Origin: Welwitschia mirabilis
Lineage: Eukaryota; Gnetophyta; Gnetopsida; Welwitschiales
Length of the DNA stretch: 64,000 bases
Direction of reading: 5' to 3'
Assembly: GCA_051453625.1 (NCBI GenBank)
Contig: JBOZIK010000001.1
Location: 249,710,917-249,774,916 of the forward strand
The notes beneath the pieces were generated by a model. It was given only the letters and a program-made list of their open reading frames with translations. It searched no databases and was not told the DNA's origin. Below are positions 1 through 12,079 of the stretch, one piece after another. Position 1 is the first letter of the stretch, and each line of letters starts with the position of its first letter. A program made the position numbers and the translations under genes.

Positions 1-539
1 TTCTTTTTACCCTTTTTCTTTTCTTTTTCCTCCTTTCTTTTTTTATTTTCAAAATAATGGGACTATATTAACACTTTTCCCATGTGAATAAATCAACATT
101 ACTAAAAATAAACATGTTAAAGTTAAACCTGGTGGAGGAGTGGAAAAATACACCACAAATTAAATCCTGTAAAATGCGATGTCCATTCGAGTTCCCCATA
201 TCTTACCTTAACAGACATAACTTTTTAGATGCTTCTAAGACATCAACACTGACACTCATCAACAAGGACTAGAAAAGGCCCCTTTATTTGTCCCTGGCAG
301 ATAGTAGTAAGCAAGCCTTACCTTTAATGTGAGTCACTACCAAATGCTCCTCAAGCATCATGGCGGCTTCCAATCAAGTGTAACCCTCCTGACAGATTCT
401 GAAGCAATCAAGGGCACACCATTGAATCTTAATGGAATTGCAGTCTCTCTAAAGTCATTTAATGCTTTTATCTCCACTCCTCTGGAAATCCTCAAATGTT
501 CTCTAATTTTCTTAAAAAAAAAAAAAGGCTATAGATTTT
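1..539. other. Left edge, no supported gene
   Basis: AT-rich sequence with pyrimidine runs at 1-50. Two short plus-strand open frames (84-272 and 329-541) resemble no family I recognise and have no supporting context. The second ends in a poly-A-like run at 515-527, just before the PPR-like sequence begins. Confidence 0.5.
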
Positions 540-1018
540 AACGTTTTCCCTGAACTCATAACTTGTAATATTGTTATTCACACGCTTTGTAGTATGGCCA
601 AATACGGGTTCACTTTACAACTACTCGAAGAGATGAACACCAAAGGCTATAAGACCAAATTCACTTCTTACGACACGATTCTTGACTCTGCAGAAAGAAT
701 AAAATCAAAGACGGGGAACTCACTCAGATTCTCAACAATCTCTGCAAAATCTACACTTCGAAGGTGCTTCTGATAGTGTTCATATCTGCAAGCTCTGTAA
801 AGACATGAAGTGCTTTCTGTTGGGAGGATTTGCAGATTTCTGTTTGCTCTTAATACTCTCGTTCTAGTTTTTTGCAAAGAAAGAAACCCTTCAGAGGCAA
901 AGAGAGTATTCTTTAAGATGCTCCATACTAATGTATCACCTTCCAAAGACTGCTTTAACTCTCTTGTGCATTTCCTGGTCACTTCTAGGGATCTTGACAC
1001 TGCTCTGATACTATATTA
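540..1018 (+). pseudogene. Pentatricopeptide repeat (PPR) protein fragment, frameshifted
   Basis: PPR proteins are tandem 35-residue helical repeats that bind RNA, mostly in mitochondria and chloroplasts. Three consecutive frames together read as PPR sequence. Frame one (540-770) contains NIVIHTLCSMAKYG followed by FTLQLLEEMNTKGYK, matching the helix A/helix B pattern. A second frame (from about 706) gives LTQILNNLCKIY. The third (about 840-1018) gives LNTLVLVFCKERNPSEAKR, then FFKMLHTNVSPSKDCFNSL and a further repeat start (RDLDTALILY) before a stop at 1018. At least two frameshifts and no N-terminal targeting region mean it cannot encode a full protein. About four repeats are visible; usual family members have ten or more. 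The GC content is higher than in the surrounding repeats, as expected for former host coding DNA. The family call is firm; the orthologue is unknown. Confidence 0.8.
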
Positions 1019-1020
1019 AT

Positions 1021-1336
1021 GGGAAGAAGGAAACTCAAGACAGAAGCAGAAAGCTTAGAGAAAACACAAAGAGAGAGAGAATTATAGAAAACTTCTAAAT
1101 TGATCCTTCTTTCTTATGCATCCATTACATCTTATCCTCCAATTTATAGAATGATTTTAGTGCAAGAATCATGATATTTTCCTAGTTAAGGAGGTGGTTG
1201 GGAGTTGGCTATTGAATTTTACATGGAAGCTTCAATTTGTAGGTAGAAATTCAACAATAGCAGGCAACACATATGATTTTGTTAAAAAATATGAGTTTAA
1301 AATGTGAATGGTGGACTTTCTAATCTAATGTCCACA
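1021..1336. other. Spacer between PPR and PDC pseudogenes
   Basis: Non-coding sequence with a short GA-rich run at about 1068-1080. No recognised gene or repeat. It could contain decayed intron or upstream exon sequence of the PDC fragment that follows, but I could not align it. Confidence 0.4.
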
Positions 1337-1770
1337 TTAGGATGCGCAATGTCAATGCCTGTGCAGTCACTTTCAAGGTCGATGGACTTAGTTTTGCAAA
1401 TGCCATTGCCGGTGCATATAGCCCTAGCATTTGCATCATCGGCGAATCAAATTCTAATGATTATGGAACCATCACATCCTTCATCGTCGTAATAGCCTAT
1501 CTAATTTCTCTCAGCAGCACATCCCTCCCGCTCAAGCCATTGTGAATAATCTTGAAAATGTGCATGATCTTATCGATCTTGTGATTTCTATGGCACCTAA
1601 GGAGAATAAGCCCGTTTATGTCAGTGTTTATTGCAATCTTGCTTGCATTCCTTATCTGACTTCCATGCATTTTCCAAATCCTTAGTCTTTCACTGATTAT
1701 AAGCAAACTCATGTCTTTGAAGGCTATAGTAAACACAGTGGCAGATTCCTAAAGGCAGCGGTAGCCTATG
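1337..1770 (+). pseudogene. Pyruvate decarboxylase pseudogene, copy 1, 5' part
   Basis: Pyruvate decarboxylase (EC 4.1.1.1) is the thiamine-diphosphate enzyme that turns pyruvate into acetaldehyde in plant ethanolic fermentation. The translation follows the end of the N-terminal pyrimidine-binding domain and the start of the central domain: ACAVTFKVDGLSFANAIAGA corresponds to the family's VVTFTVGGLSVLNAIAGA, followed by ICIIGESNSNDYGT (family ICIVGGPNSNDYGT), AIVNNLENVHDLIDLVIS, a stretch ending KPVYVSVYCNL, and GRFLKAAVA. At least one frame change lies near 1500-1545 and a stop near 1684. No introns are visible in this stretch. The sequence breaks off exactly at the target-site duplication ctatg (1766-1770) of retroelement E1 and resumes at 21701. 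The catalytic C-terminal domain is absent here. Family identification is based on recall of the conserved order and is strong. Confidence 0.85.
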
Positions 1771-2067
1771 TGCCATAGCAAGAAAATCGTCTCAAGAACA
1801 AATGTAAAATTTAGAAAAAGAAAATTGATGTCATATTTTTCATGGTTAAATTAATAGTAGCCACCAATTACAAAAATTTTTTCTCTCCTCTTTTTACCCC
1901 CTTACCAATAAAGTGAATTTATTCATCCAAAATAAATCTTGGTTACTGGATGGATAATGCAATAGACAAAGCCTAAAATAACTATCTGGCCATTTAGAAG
2001 ATGGTGGTAACTTCTATTTGAAACTATTACAATAGCAATAACATTTCTTCATTATTTTGCTCCAGCA
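1771..2067 (-). repeat. E1 3' LTR (left copy)
   Basis: Starts TG at 1771 directly after the ctatg duplication and ends ...cagca. It aligns throughout with 21397-21695, for example caatagacaaa.cctaaa.taact and the terminal ttattttgct. The two copies differ at many sites, so the insertion is old. A pyrimidine-rich stretch (2068-2085), the complement of a polypurine tract, follows it as expected for a minus-strand element. Confidence 0.8.
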
Positions 2068-2289
2068 GCTCCTTCCATCTTGCTTACAGCTTATCTCAAG
2101 CTATGAGGATTTAGTTTATAAGGCCTTTTGCTTTTCCAATTATCATTTCTTTCCCATCCAAATTCATTATCTTCTATTGTAATGATTAAGCAATTATCAT
2201 CTTCATCTTAATCATATTTCCTTTTTAATTCTAATTCAGGCCAAAACTTTATTAATTCTTGCACATTAAAAACTTTTGAAGCATAGACA

Positions 2290-3110
2290 TCCACTGGTAA
2301 GTCTAACTGATAAGCCTTATTAGAGATTTTTCTTTCAATTTTATATGGGACAAGCCTTTTTTATTGGAGTTTGGAGAATCTTCCACTCTGATTTGTTCGT
2401 ACAAGAACCATGTCACCTTCCTTGAATACCACATTCTTCCATTGCTGATCCACATATTCTTTATATGTATTATTAGATGCTTCAATCCTTTTCTATATTT
2501 CTTCAAACTCCAAAATTCTATCTTTCTAAAAAGATTCAACTTGCTTAGTATTATTCACTATGGGTTGGGTGCTGAATGGAATAGGTGGGTCTAAACTATA
2601 AACCATTTCAAAAGGAGTGCTTCTAATACTTCTGTTGATTGAGCTATTGTAAGCATATTCATCTTGTGAAAGATAATCTTTCCAAGATTTCATGTTGTCT
2701 ATGCATAAAAATCATAGAAGGTTTTCCAAAACTCTTATTTACCATTTTAGTTTGCCCATCCGTCCATGGATAATATGCACTATTGAAGTTAAGATTTGTT
2801 CCCAATAACTTTCATACTCGAAAAAATATTTACAAATTAGATATCTCTATCAAAAATAATAATATGAGGTACTCCATGCAATTTAACAATTTCCTTGAAA
2901 AACAATTTTACAACATAAGATGCATCACCTAGTTCTTTACAAGGAATAAATTAAGCTATTTTCGCAAAATAATTAACTATGACAAAAATAAAATCATGTC
3001 CTTATGCATTTTTAGATAAACCAGTTACAAAATCTATGCAAAGCTCTTCCTAAGCTCTGTTTTGAATAGGTAATGGCATATAAAAACTAGCATTACTTTG
3101 AACGCCCTTC
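2290..3110 (-). pseudogene. E1 integrase core and C-terminus (gypsy pol)
   Basis: Minus-strand reading gives HVKGVQSNASFYMPLPIQ, the linker before the rve integrase core, then FVIVNYFAKIA and [37 protein letters not shown] (the conserved catalytic-Asp region) and YYPWTDGQTKMVNKSFG (family YHPQTDGQTEVVNRSLG). Further stops and frameshifts run through the C-terminal part to about 2290. Integrase would insert the element cDNA into the genome. The frame stops at the E2 insertion (3111) and resumes at 18009. Confidence 0.88.
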
Positions 3111-3115
3111 ACATG

Positions 3116-5516
3116 TGTAGCACCCCAAAATTTTATACTTGAAAATCTTTAAAATTAACACTCTAATACCAAAATGTAATACCTCAAAATTTCTAATGTT
3201 GAAACTTTAAATATTCTCTAACACTCTGATAATAAAGTATAACATCAATAATTATTTTTCTAAACTTACAGACGTTAATTATTTGGTAAGGGATTAAATC
3301 CTCATTATTCCCTTCTAATAAAAGAATTAATTTTGATAGAAAATTTGAACTTTATAACATCCATCTCAAGAATTTATAACTTTCTTAATAATCACTCTAT
3401 TTAAGATGATCCTCTCCTCCATAATACCTTAAACTAGTTTTCAAAGGGGTTTTTTCTACTAAATAATCATAAAACCCTTAATTAATTTCAAGAGGGAAGG
3501 TAACTTCCTTTTCTTGGGCCTTAATTTCTTTGGGAAGAAGGAAAGATCTCTTGTTCACATTAAAGGATGATTTATCAAGGATACATAGATTCAAAAAAAC
3601 ATTAATTTATCACAAAATTTTATCTAAGTTTTTCAATAAAATATTACAATGAAACTTTTCATTTATGACATAATAATATTACACAAAATTCAGGTTCATC
3701 TCAAGAAGATTCTAAAAAATTCACAATTTTTTCATTTAATAATCAATAAAATATTTCACAAATACATGCATAAAGATTCAAGATTTTAATCAATTTCACT
3801 AGATAATAACTAGAAAATTTGACCTCCAATAAACAAATTCTATTGTAAATTTTCAAGAAGGAAATATCACCATTCCATAAAATTAAAGAATTCCATAGTA
3901 AACTAAAAGTACTGCAAGCCACATAGGTATGAATAAATAGAGTCTATCTCTCATTATAATATCAATTAACATATTAAATGTTCATGTATTTAAGTAATTA
4001 ACTCCAATATCCAAAAGAGAGATAATTAATCAAAAGATTTTTTCACTAATATAGATCCAATGATCTTTCATGAATTCATGCCATCTTAGCAATTAGACTT
4101 CATATTTACCACCTATCATAAAAAGATATGAGATGAGAACTGTGAAAATTTCATAGTTCCCAGTATGACCCAAGCAAGAATATGTATTTAGGCAAGTTTC
4201 TTCAAAGACTGAGATAGAAAGAATAAGCAAAGACTTCAAGAAATTCAAGATATAACAATGGTAATGAGCTAATGGTTATGAATGAGAATATTAAATATAA
4301 TATATATAATCTCAATCATCATTAACTTCGTTTTCTCATTTGGCAATCTGTGAAGCCCACTACCTCATTCGATAATCTTTGGTTCTCATATAATATTTAA
4401 CTTCACTACTTCATGTGGCTATCTATGAAGTCTACTGCCTTATTTGGTAATCTGTGGTACTCATAATATATGAATCTCTATCATCATTAACTTCACCACC
4501 TCATTTGACAATCTATGAAGTCCACTACCTTATTCGGTTATCTATGGAAATCCATAATCATAAGTTTAAATATGATGATATCATGAAGCTAAGAGAAGTT
4601 TGACCACAACATAACACCTCGATAAGACTTAAAAAGTAGATGATAAGAGGAGTATGATATGATTTAATCACAAATTTTCATCTCATACAAGAAGATAACT
4701 TTAAGATATCGAGGAAAGGTAAATAAAAATAAGATATGCGTCAACACAGATTTTTTTTCTCTTATTCAAGTAACATATGATCTAACACCTGACTTACAGG
4801 TATACATATGCATCAATCTCAATAAACAAATGTATAAGAAAGATCCATCAAATAAATTTAAGAGAATAAATCCATTGATAAACATGATGATTTCAATATA
4901 AATTGCATAATAAAGGACTAATAAGGAATCATAAAAGTAAATAAACGTACCTATAAATTTGCTATTTAAAAATCTTCCAACTATTTTTGAGCTTCTAAGC
5001 CTCTTAAGAACTAAAGATTTCACAGCAAGATTATTTTGGAAGAATAAAACTAGAGTTAAGAAAGAAAGGACTCTATTTAAAGTAAGATAACATGAATGAG
5101 GTGATAAAACTTATTAATATGAAAGGACACAACATGAGGTGATGGTTAAGAGAGGGGTTACATAACATCTCATAAAAGATTATCTAGCCACTAAGTGCTT
5201 TTAATAATATAATCAAGATAATGCTTCATATTTAATAATGAGGAAAAATGATAAACAACATGTCTCCATAATATACATTCATTTCAGCATAAGTGCATAA
5301 TTAAATGAAAGAAAACATTTTCACAACTAGAGCATATAAAAATTAAATGCAAACATTTAATCAAAAGGGTATTCATATTACCATATAATAAAACTGCATT
5401 TCAAGAACATAGCATTTACAATAATGGGGGGTTTTAAGTAATTCAATATTTTTCAAATATTTTATTAAACATAAACTTGCAAATATTATAAGAAAAGTAA
5501 AAATGTGGATGTGATG
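3116..5516 (-). repeat. E2 3' LTR (left copy), complete
   Basis: About 2.4 kb, unusually long. It aligns with 15733-18003 from 3218 onward with frequent substitutions and small indels, roughly one difference every six to eight bases by eye. It contains a short tandem sub-repeat at 4317-4560. No open frame in it looks coding; the minus-strand frame at 4766-5023 has a degraded equivalent in the other LTR (17287-17592) but resembles no family. Confidence 0.85.
4317..4560. repeat. Tandem sub-repeat inside E2 left LTR
   Basis: A ~28 bp motif built around acctcattcggtaatctgtg, alternating with aagtccact, occurs about seven times with decay. The same array is in the other LTR at about 16826-17080, so it predates the insertion. 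Repeats of this kind often lie in the U3 promoter part of LTRs. Confidence 0.7.
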
Positions 5517-5530
5517 TTTCTCACCTCCTT
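5517..5530 (-). other. E2 polypurine tract (complement)
   Basis: The stretch tttctcacctcctt directly abuts the inner end of the left LTR; its complement is purine-rich and is where plus-strand DNA synthesis would prime. It fixes the element's orientation as minus. Confidence 0.6.
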
Positions 5531-8379
5531 AAGAAGTCTTGTCCTCGAAACTTGCTAAAAGATTAGGTACTTATTGATTAATATTTACTTTTGTTCTCAA
5601 GTTGCTACTTCTATAGATTTGTTGAATGATATTAATCTTGAAAATATTATCCACAATATGTAGTAAAAGTTGGCTTGATAGACATATAAAACTTTACGAT
5701 CTTCCTAAAGATTGATTTTTTAATTTAAATTATAATTGATATCTTTAGTTACAACAATAATTATGGAATCTTACTAAGCACTCCATAGAAGATAAATAAA
5801 GTTATGTTCCTTCTTCATTTTAACTAACTTACTACAAAGTGCATGTTTGGAAGTTCTTCTTAATTGCCTTCATATTCAAAGTATAGGCTAGCCTTTAGCT
5901 TCACAATATTATTCTTTAATAAACGAATCCACATAGCTTAGGTCATGGATATCATTAATATAGANNNNNNNNNNNNNNNNNNNNNNNNNNNNNNNNNNNN
6001 NNNNNNNNNNNNNNNNNNNNNNNNNNNNNNNNNNNNNNNNNNNNNNNNNNNNNNNNNNNNNNNNNNNNNNNNNNNNNNNNNNNNNNNNNNNNNNNNNNNN
6101 NNNNNNNNNNNNNNNNNNNNNNNNNNNNNNNNNNNNNNNNNNNNNNNNNNNNNNNNNNNNNNNNNNNNNNNNNNNNNNNNNNNNNNNNNNNNNNNNNNNN
6201 NNNNNNNNNNNNNNNNNNNNNNNNNNNNNNNNNNNNNNNNNNNNNNNNNNNNNNNNNNNNNNNNNNNNNNNNNNNNNNNNNNNNNNNNNNNNNNNNNNNN
6301 NNNNNNNNNNNNNNNNNNNNNNNNNNNNNNNNNNNNNNNNNNNNNNNNNNNNNNNNNNNNNNNNNNNNNNNNNNNNNNNNNGAAGTTCTTCTTAATTGCC
6401 TTCATATTCAAAGTATAGGCTAGCCTTTAGCTTCACAATATTGTTCTTTAATAAACGAATCCACATAGCTTAGGTCATGGATATCATTAATATAGAGATT
6501 CATAAAACTTATCCTTAAGTTAAGTGTTGCACATTCACCTTTATTAAAATGCTAAAATTCATGGCATATTAACTTTAAAAATTTAGACAAATTCTTATAT
6601 TAATCATAACCATCTAATCTTTCCCATTTTCTAGTATTATAATGATAACTTGATTAGGGAAAAAGTTGTAAAGTAGCATATCTCTCATGGAAGGAATTTC
6701 TAAGAAAAATAGTTGAATATGCTTATAAATAAGTTAAACTATTTAGTTTTTTTTTTTAAGCCAAAACATCTCAACAATTTCTTTGCTTTGACCAAAGCAA
6801 AATATGCTTGAACCATTAAATTTAAAAACTGCAATTCAAGTTGGCAAAACTATAATCTCTTACTCCAAATTGTGACATACACTTCTAAAGTTGTTATGTA
6901 GAAACTCTTTAAGCCTAAGTTTAAAATTATAGATTCTTCCACACTATGCTTCTTGTTTATACTTTTTTCAATGTCCTTTGGGCATTTCTAATTGTACATT
7001 CTAATTGAGTTTCCACTTTAAAGATTATTTTACAATATAGCACTCATTTGTGATAAGTAAGAAAACTTACTAACATATTTTTTTACTTTTTGATGAAAGC
7101 AATAAGACATGTACAAGTAACTTAAAAATATGAAATTAAGTAGATAATCTAATAATAGAATCTATATTTTCAAATAAATCTACCTTATAAAGGACTTAGA
7201 AACTTAAGAGAAATTTTAAAAGTTAACCAAAAACTAAGTGTTTAAAAGGCACAAGGTAGTGATTGATAATTGATAATTGAAGGATGTTAAGATTAATTAA
7301 CTAGCTAGATGAGCTAGTTCTCCTAGATAAAGATAGAATAAGCTTAAATGAAGGTGAATAACAAGCTTTTAACTATGGTTCTAAAAAGTTAATGTTTAAA
7401 GCATTATTCAAATTGTTCAGACATCTAACAACAATGTAGCATTTTATCAAAGAATAAATCAAACTCTACTCTTTTCTTTCAAGAATAACCAAGAAATCAA
7501 TTTCTAGATAAAATAGTATCAAAGGGAGTAATGATCTAATAAGAAGTCAATGCAGAAATCTCATACAATGATTAGTTATCTATTCGCAATGAATAAATTT
7601 CATAATCATCCAATATGAAATGGATAGAGTTTAATAGGATGAATTAATAAGTCCCACAAATTGATGCTAAAATGTATAAGAATTTATACTGAGTTGCATA
7701 TGACAAACTAATAGTCTTCCTAAGTTTACCTAGTTAGGAAATGAATTAGTATTAATAGCCTAATGAAAACTTGTAAAAGATAACTCAATTGTATATTTTA
7801 AATGAAGAGTGATTTATTTAGATAATCTACTAAAAGTCGATTGACATCGTAGTTTTCATTGTAAAGTAAGGTATTTGGAAGAATTTCTTAATACTAATAA
7901 TAAAGCTTAAATGATAATATCAAGTTTTGATTTTAGTCATCTATTAAATAAATGGATAAGTATAAAATTTAAAGAATTATTATATAAATATTACCCTTTT
8001 TTCTAAATATTTAAATAGTAACTAATGTCCCATTTAGTTATAAGCATATAAATTTTATAATTAATCTATATTATTATATATTGAGTTTAAGGCTATGAAT
8101 TAGAAATCATAAAAATATCCTAATGATTAAAATTCACCATAGGTGATTGAATGTATGACTTAGGAAATTGAAATCCTATTAATATCCATCTTTAAAAAAA
8201 GGATCTGTTTAAGATGAAGGGCTCACATAAGTCCATGGAATAGTATGTGATATGTGGTTGAGGACCAATTTGACAAAAATACACTATGCAAGAGAATGAA
8301 AGTTGTGTCAATTGAGGGAGCATTTCGTAAGAGATAATTTCAATGGAATACAGAAAGAAGCATAATTTGGAAATAAAAT
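5531..8379. other. E2 interior, left part, no readable gene
   Basis: AT-rich sequence including a 417-base N gap (5965-6381). Stops are dense in all frames and I see no gag, protease or reverse transcriptase motif. It ends where copia element E3 begins. Confidence 0.5.
5850..6496 (+). repeat. 115 bp direct repeat flanking an N gap (probable assembly artefact)
   Basis: 5850-5964 and 6382-6496 are the same 115 bases with only one difference seen (tattattctt against tattgttctt). The second copy starts on the first base after the gap and the first copy ends on the last base before it. Real duplications in this window are far more diverged, so this is most simply an overlap that was not merged. 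Confidence 0.8.
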
Positions 8380-9606
8380 TATTAGGTGTGGCTCAAATTA
8401 GACACACCTCCAGACACACCAATTAGGGTGATTACACAAAAAAGCAAGATGCCCACCCACAGTTTTCAACTGGGTACACTTTCTATATAACAAAGTATAA
8501 GGATTTTCATTAACAGAGTGTGAGAGAGAAAGAAAAATTAGCATCACTAGCTTGTATGACTACCTTCCTAGTTCATTAGGATCTCCAGTGTTTCTTTGGC
8601 ATTTAGCATGCCCCTTACACCTACACATGTTTCCTAGCATTTGGCTCTTTGGCATCTAACCTTTCTTTTGCATTTGTTCTTTTGGTGCTCAAGGGCCACC
8701 TGTTTGGCCCATTGCCCTGCATCCAAGGATCTTCCTATGTCTCAGTTGATTCTCTATCATCCTATGCTCAAGAGTTGCTCTTTTGCGGCTTTATTCTATG
8801 CCTTGATTCCCTCTCCTCTATCTTAGCCTCGTATTTTCTGCCTTTTGTTATGCTACACTATCTTGCACGAAGGTAGCCTCTTGAGGCCTTGGCTGCTTCT
8901 CCATCATCCTGGATGCTATACTCTCCATCGCATTGATTCTCTTAGTGCATACTATGCTATTCATTCTATTACGTGTCTCTGCTAGCATCATTATTGGTTG
9001 TGCGTCTTCTAAGCACACTCCATCCGTGTGTTTTCTCAATGTTTTCTTGATGCACTAAATCCTTGTACTCCTTTTGCTACTTCATTTTGCAGCCCTGACT
9101 CACCTTTTTACATACTTGCTCACTTTCCGTCTATGTCATTGAGCTTCAAACCCTGATGGTAGCACTTATAACCTTAGCAGTCTTACTTTGCTTAGCTACA
9201 CTTTGAATTCTAATGTAGTACTTCGGTTTTCTGATACATTACTTTAGTTTGTTAAAGCCTCAGCTTCATTTTCCACCATCTTTCTATCCTATTTGATTGG
9301 TGTCTCTCCATTGCAGTACCTCCATATTCGATGATGCATTCATGTCTTTATGATGTGGTACCTATATTTTGATCAAGTTTTTTTTCTCATCTGTAACCAA
9401 TCTATCAATGCCTACATCTGTGATCCTTCTGTCTGATAATGCCTAATAGTGCCTGCCAGCCCTATGTCAGCCATTGCCTCATTATAATGGTTTCACAATA
9501 TAATTTTATTATGTTTTATATTAAAAAATTAGTTTATAATTATTTTATGCTTTTACTTGATTATTGCTATTGTCTTTTGCATCATTGTTATGTATAAATT
9601 ATAACA
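8380..9606 (+). repeat. E3 left LTR (5' LTR)
   Basis: About 1.23 kb, starting tattagg (TG decayed to TA; the other copy reads tgttagg) and ending ataaca two bases before the primer binding site. A TATA-like tctatataac at 8481-8490 is shared with the right LTR (about 13718) and is the likely core promoter. The body is pyrimidine-rich and carries open frames (8641-8876) that are not gag-pol and have only decayed counterparts in the other LTR; I treat them as chance. Confidence 0.8.
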
Positions 9607-9608
9607 AG

Positions 9609-9620
9609 TGGTATCAGAGC
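9609..9620 (+). other. E3 primer binding site
   Basis: tggtatcagagc, the exact complement of the 3' end of plant initiator tRNA-Met. It lies two bases after the LTR end, where reverse transcription would be primed. Confidence 0.93.
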
Positions 9621-9639
9621 AGGACATGAAGGATGTTAA

Positions 9640-10510
9640 TTATCATCAAGTTTAACATTGAGAAGTTTGATGGTAAACTTACCTTATCTATCTAGTGGGT
9701 TCNNNNNNNNNNNNNNNNNNNNNNNAATGGCTTGAAGAAGGCTTTGAATGGTAAGTTGAAGAAACCAAATACCATGTCTAATGAGTAATGGGATGAGTTA
9801 GATGAGAAGGCCCTGTCAGCAATCTAGTTATGCTTGTCTAAGGAGGTTCTTTGCAAGGTCATCAGTGAAACCACTGCTATAGGTCTATGGCTGAAACTGG
9901 AATTGTTATACATGGTGAAAAGTCTTACTAATAAGCTTTGTCTTAAAAAATGCTTATTCACCATTCATATGGTTAAAGATATTCACGTTCAATCACATCT
10001 CAATAAGTTTAATTAAATTCTTATAGATTTAGAGAATATAGATGTGAAAATTAAAGATGAAGATAGGACTATTTTGTTAATTGTCTCTTTATCTTTTACC
10101 TATAAGCATTTTAAAGAAATTATGTTATATGGTGGTTTTGACATCTTATCCTTTGAAGATGTAAAATATAATTTATTGTCTAAAGAGAAGTTTGATTTTG
10201 AAATTCACACTGAGAACAAGATGAGGGTTTGATTATTAGGAATAAAAGTCAAAAAAATAGTTGTACTAAGAACTACAACAAGGTTAGGTCCAAGTTAAGA
10301 GGAAATAAATCCAACAATAAAATCTATTAGTACTATAAGGAATTACGGCATGAAATTTCATAATGTTATAAGTTGAAAAATAAACAAGAAAGGGAAGCAA
10401 AAAAGAAGCAACCTCAATAATATGCTAAGGCTACTATAGTTGAGACTACTTCTAAAGATGATGTTCTATCATCTATGTCATCTTCTAATAAGAGAAGCAA
10501 ATTTGAATGA
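9640..10510 (+). pseudogene. E3 gag (copia capsid/nucleocapsid), broken
   Basis: Starts near 9640 (the reading IEKFDGKLTLS fits the usual copia gag opening), is cut by a 23-base gap (9703-9725), then reads LSKEVLCKVISETTAIGLWL, LFTIHMVKDIHVQSHLNKFN, DLENIDVKIKDEDRTILLI and SFEDVKYNLLSKEK, the UBN2-type gag pattern. A decayed zinc knuckle (YYKELRHEIS then C) lies near 10330-10380. Several single stops occur (for example after HLNKFN and after MRV). Gag would package the element RNA. Confidence 0.88.
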
Positions 10511-11900
10511 ATTCTTGATTCTGGCTATACATTCCATACATGTTCTCATAGGAACTGATTTATCACCTTTGACCTGGTACATAGTGGTGTTGTCTTGATG
10601 GGTAATAATACCCAGTGCAAGATTTTAAGAAAAGGTAATGTTCAAATTAAAAGACATGATGGTATTATCAAGATGCTTTTAGATGTATGGTATGTTCCTG
10701 ATCTTAAAAGAAAATTTAATTTCTTTGGGCACTCTTGAATCTAATGGATGCAAATATGTAGTTGAAGGTAGACTTCTGAAACTTATTAAAGGTGCTCTTG
10801 TTATTTTAAAGGATAACTAATGTGGTAGTTTATATGTCTTACAAGGTTCTACTGTTACAGGTTTAGTGTCTATGTCAACCTCTATGCCTAATTCCCACAT
10901 CACCTGATTATGGCACATGCGACTAGACTACACGAATGAAAAGGGTATGCATATCCTAAGTAACCAGGATCTTCTATATGGTTAGAGTATTGGTAAGTTA
11001 AAGTTCTATGAACATTGCATTTTTGGGAAGCAGAAAAGGATTAGTTTCTCTATTGTAACTCATCATACTAAGTGCATTCTGGATTACATTCACTCTATCT
11101 TGTGGAGACCTTTCAAGGTTTCCCCTCTTAGTGGTCATTGTTATATGTTGACTATTATTGATGATTATTCTCATAAAATATACATTCATTTTCTTAGGCA
11201 TAAAAATGAAGCATTCCCTACTTTTAAAAAGTCAAAAATTCTTACTAATAACTAGAGAGTAGGAAGGTCAAAAAACTCAAGACTGATAATGGGTTAGAGT
11301 TTTGTAAAAATGACTTTAATAAGTTTTGTGCCAGTCATAAAATTGCGAGACATAAGACATTGGTGGAAATGCCATAGTAGAATGATGTTGTAAAATGCAT
11401 AAATAGGACTCTACCTAAAAAGACTTGTTGTATGCTCTCTAATGCTAACTTGTGGTATCGATGTGATTTGTGGGCTGAGACAGTTTCTACAGGATGTTAC
11501 ATAGTTAAATGCTCTTCACATTCAACACTTTATTTTAAAATTCTAGAAGAGATTTGGTCAGCAATCCTATTGACTACTCTAATTTAAAAATATTTGGATG
11601 TCCTGCATATGCACATAAAAATGTTGGTAAATTATCGCCTAGAGCTGTTAAGTGCATATTTCTTGGTGTCCTAAGTTACATAAAGTACTTATTATTAGAG
11701 ATGTGACTTTTAATAAGAATGCTTTGATTTCTCCAAAGAGTAATTCTATTGCTTACGTTTCTCCAAATACTAATGGTTCAAATACTAATAACTAGGTGGA
11801 GTTAGAGGTAACATCCACTACACCTACTATTGCTATCCCATTTCTTCCTCATCTACTGAATCGAGCATTAATGATGACAATGATGATAATATTTCTAGAA
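10510..11900 (+). pseudogene. E3 protease-integrase region, broken
   Basis: The reading ILDSGYTFHTC near 10515 matches the copia aspartic protease DSGAS.HM site with the active Asp kept. VWYVPDLKRKFN follows at about 10688. The integrase core shows KTDNGLEFCKNDFNKFC near 11280 (family TDNGGEF) and a decayed QQNGVVER-like segment near 11370. DYSNLKIFGCPAYAH and SPRAVKCIFLGV follow at about 11570-11670, the typical end of copia integrase. Numerous frameshifts separate these pieces. Confidence 0.82.
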
Positions 11901-12079
11901 ACACTACTCATGTTCAATCATAATAGGATTATTTGATTGCTTAAGATCATTTAAGGAGAATATTTAAGAAACTAACTAGATACACTGACAATGATAATGA
12001 TTTAGTAGCATATGCTCTTTCTATTGCCTAATAAATTTCTAAAGGTGTTGAACCTTCATCATACTCTAAAGCTATTTCT

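Noticed and set aside
668-1000. 110-residue minus-strand frame
   Set aside because: It is antisense to the PPR pseudogene, whose sense-strand motifs are clear.
5938-6418. Open frames of 157 residues on both strands
   Set aside because: They consist almost entirely of N-gap positions and mean nothing.
8641-9039. Open frames in the E3 LTR on both strands, including an apparent hydrophobic N-terminus
   Set aside because: They lie in an LTR, have no equivalent intact frame in the other LTR, and reflect pyrimidine-rich composition.
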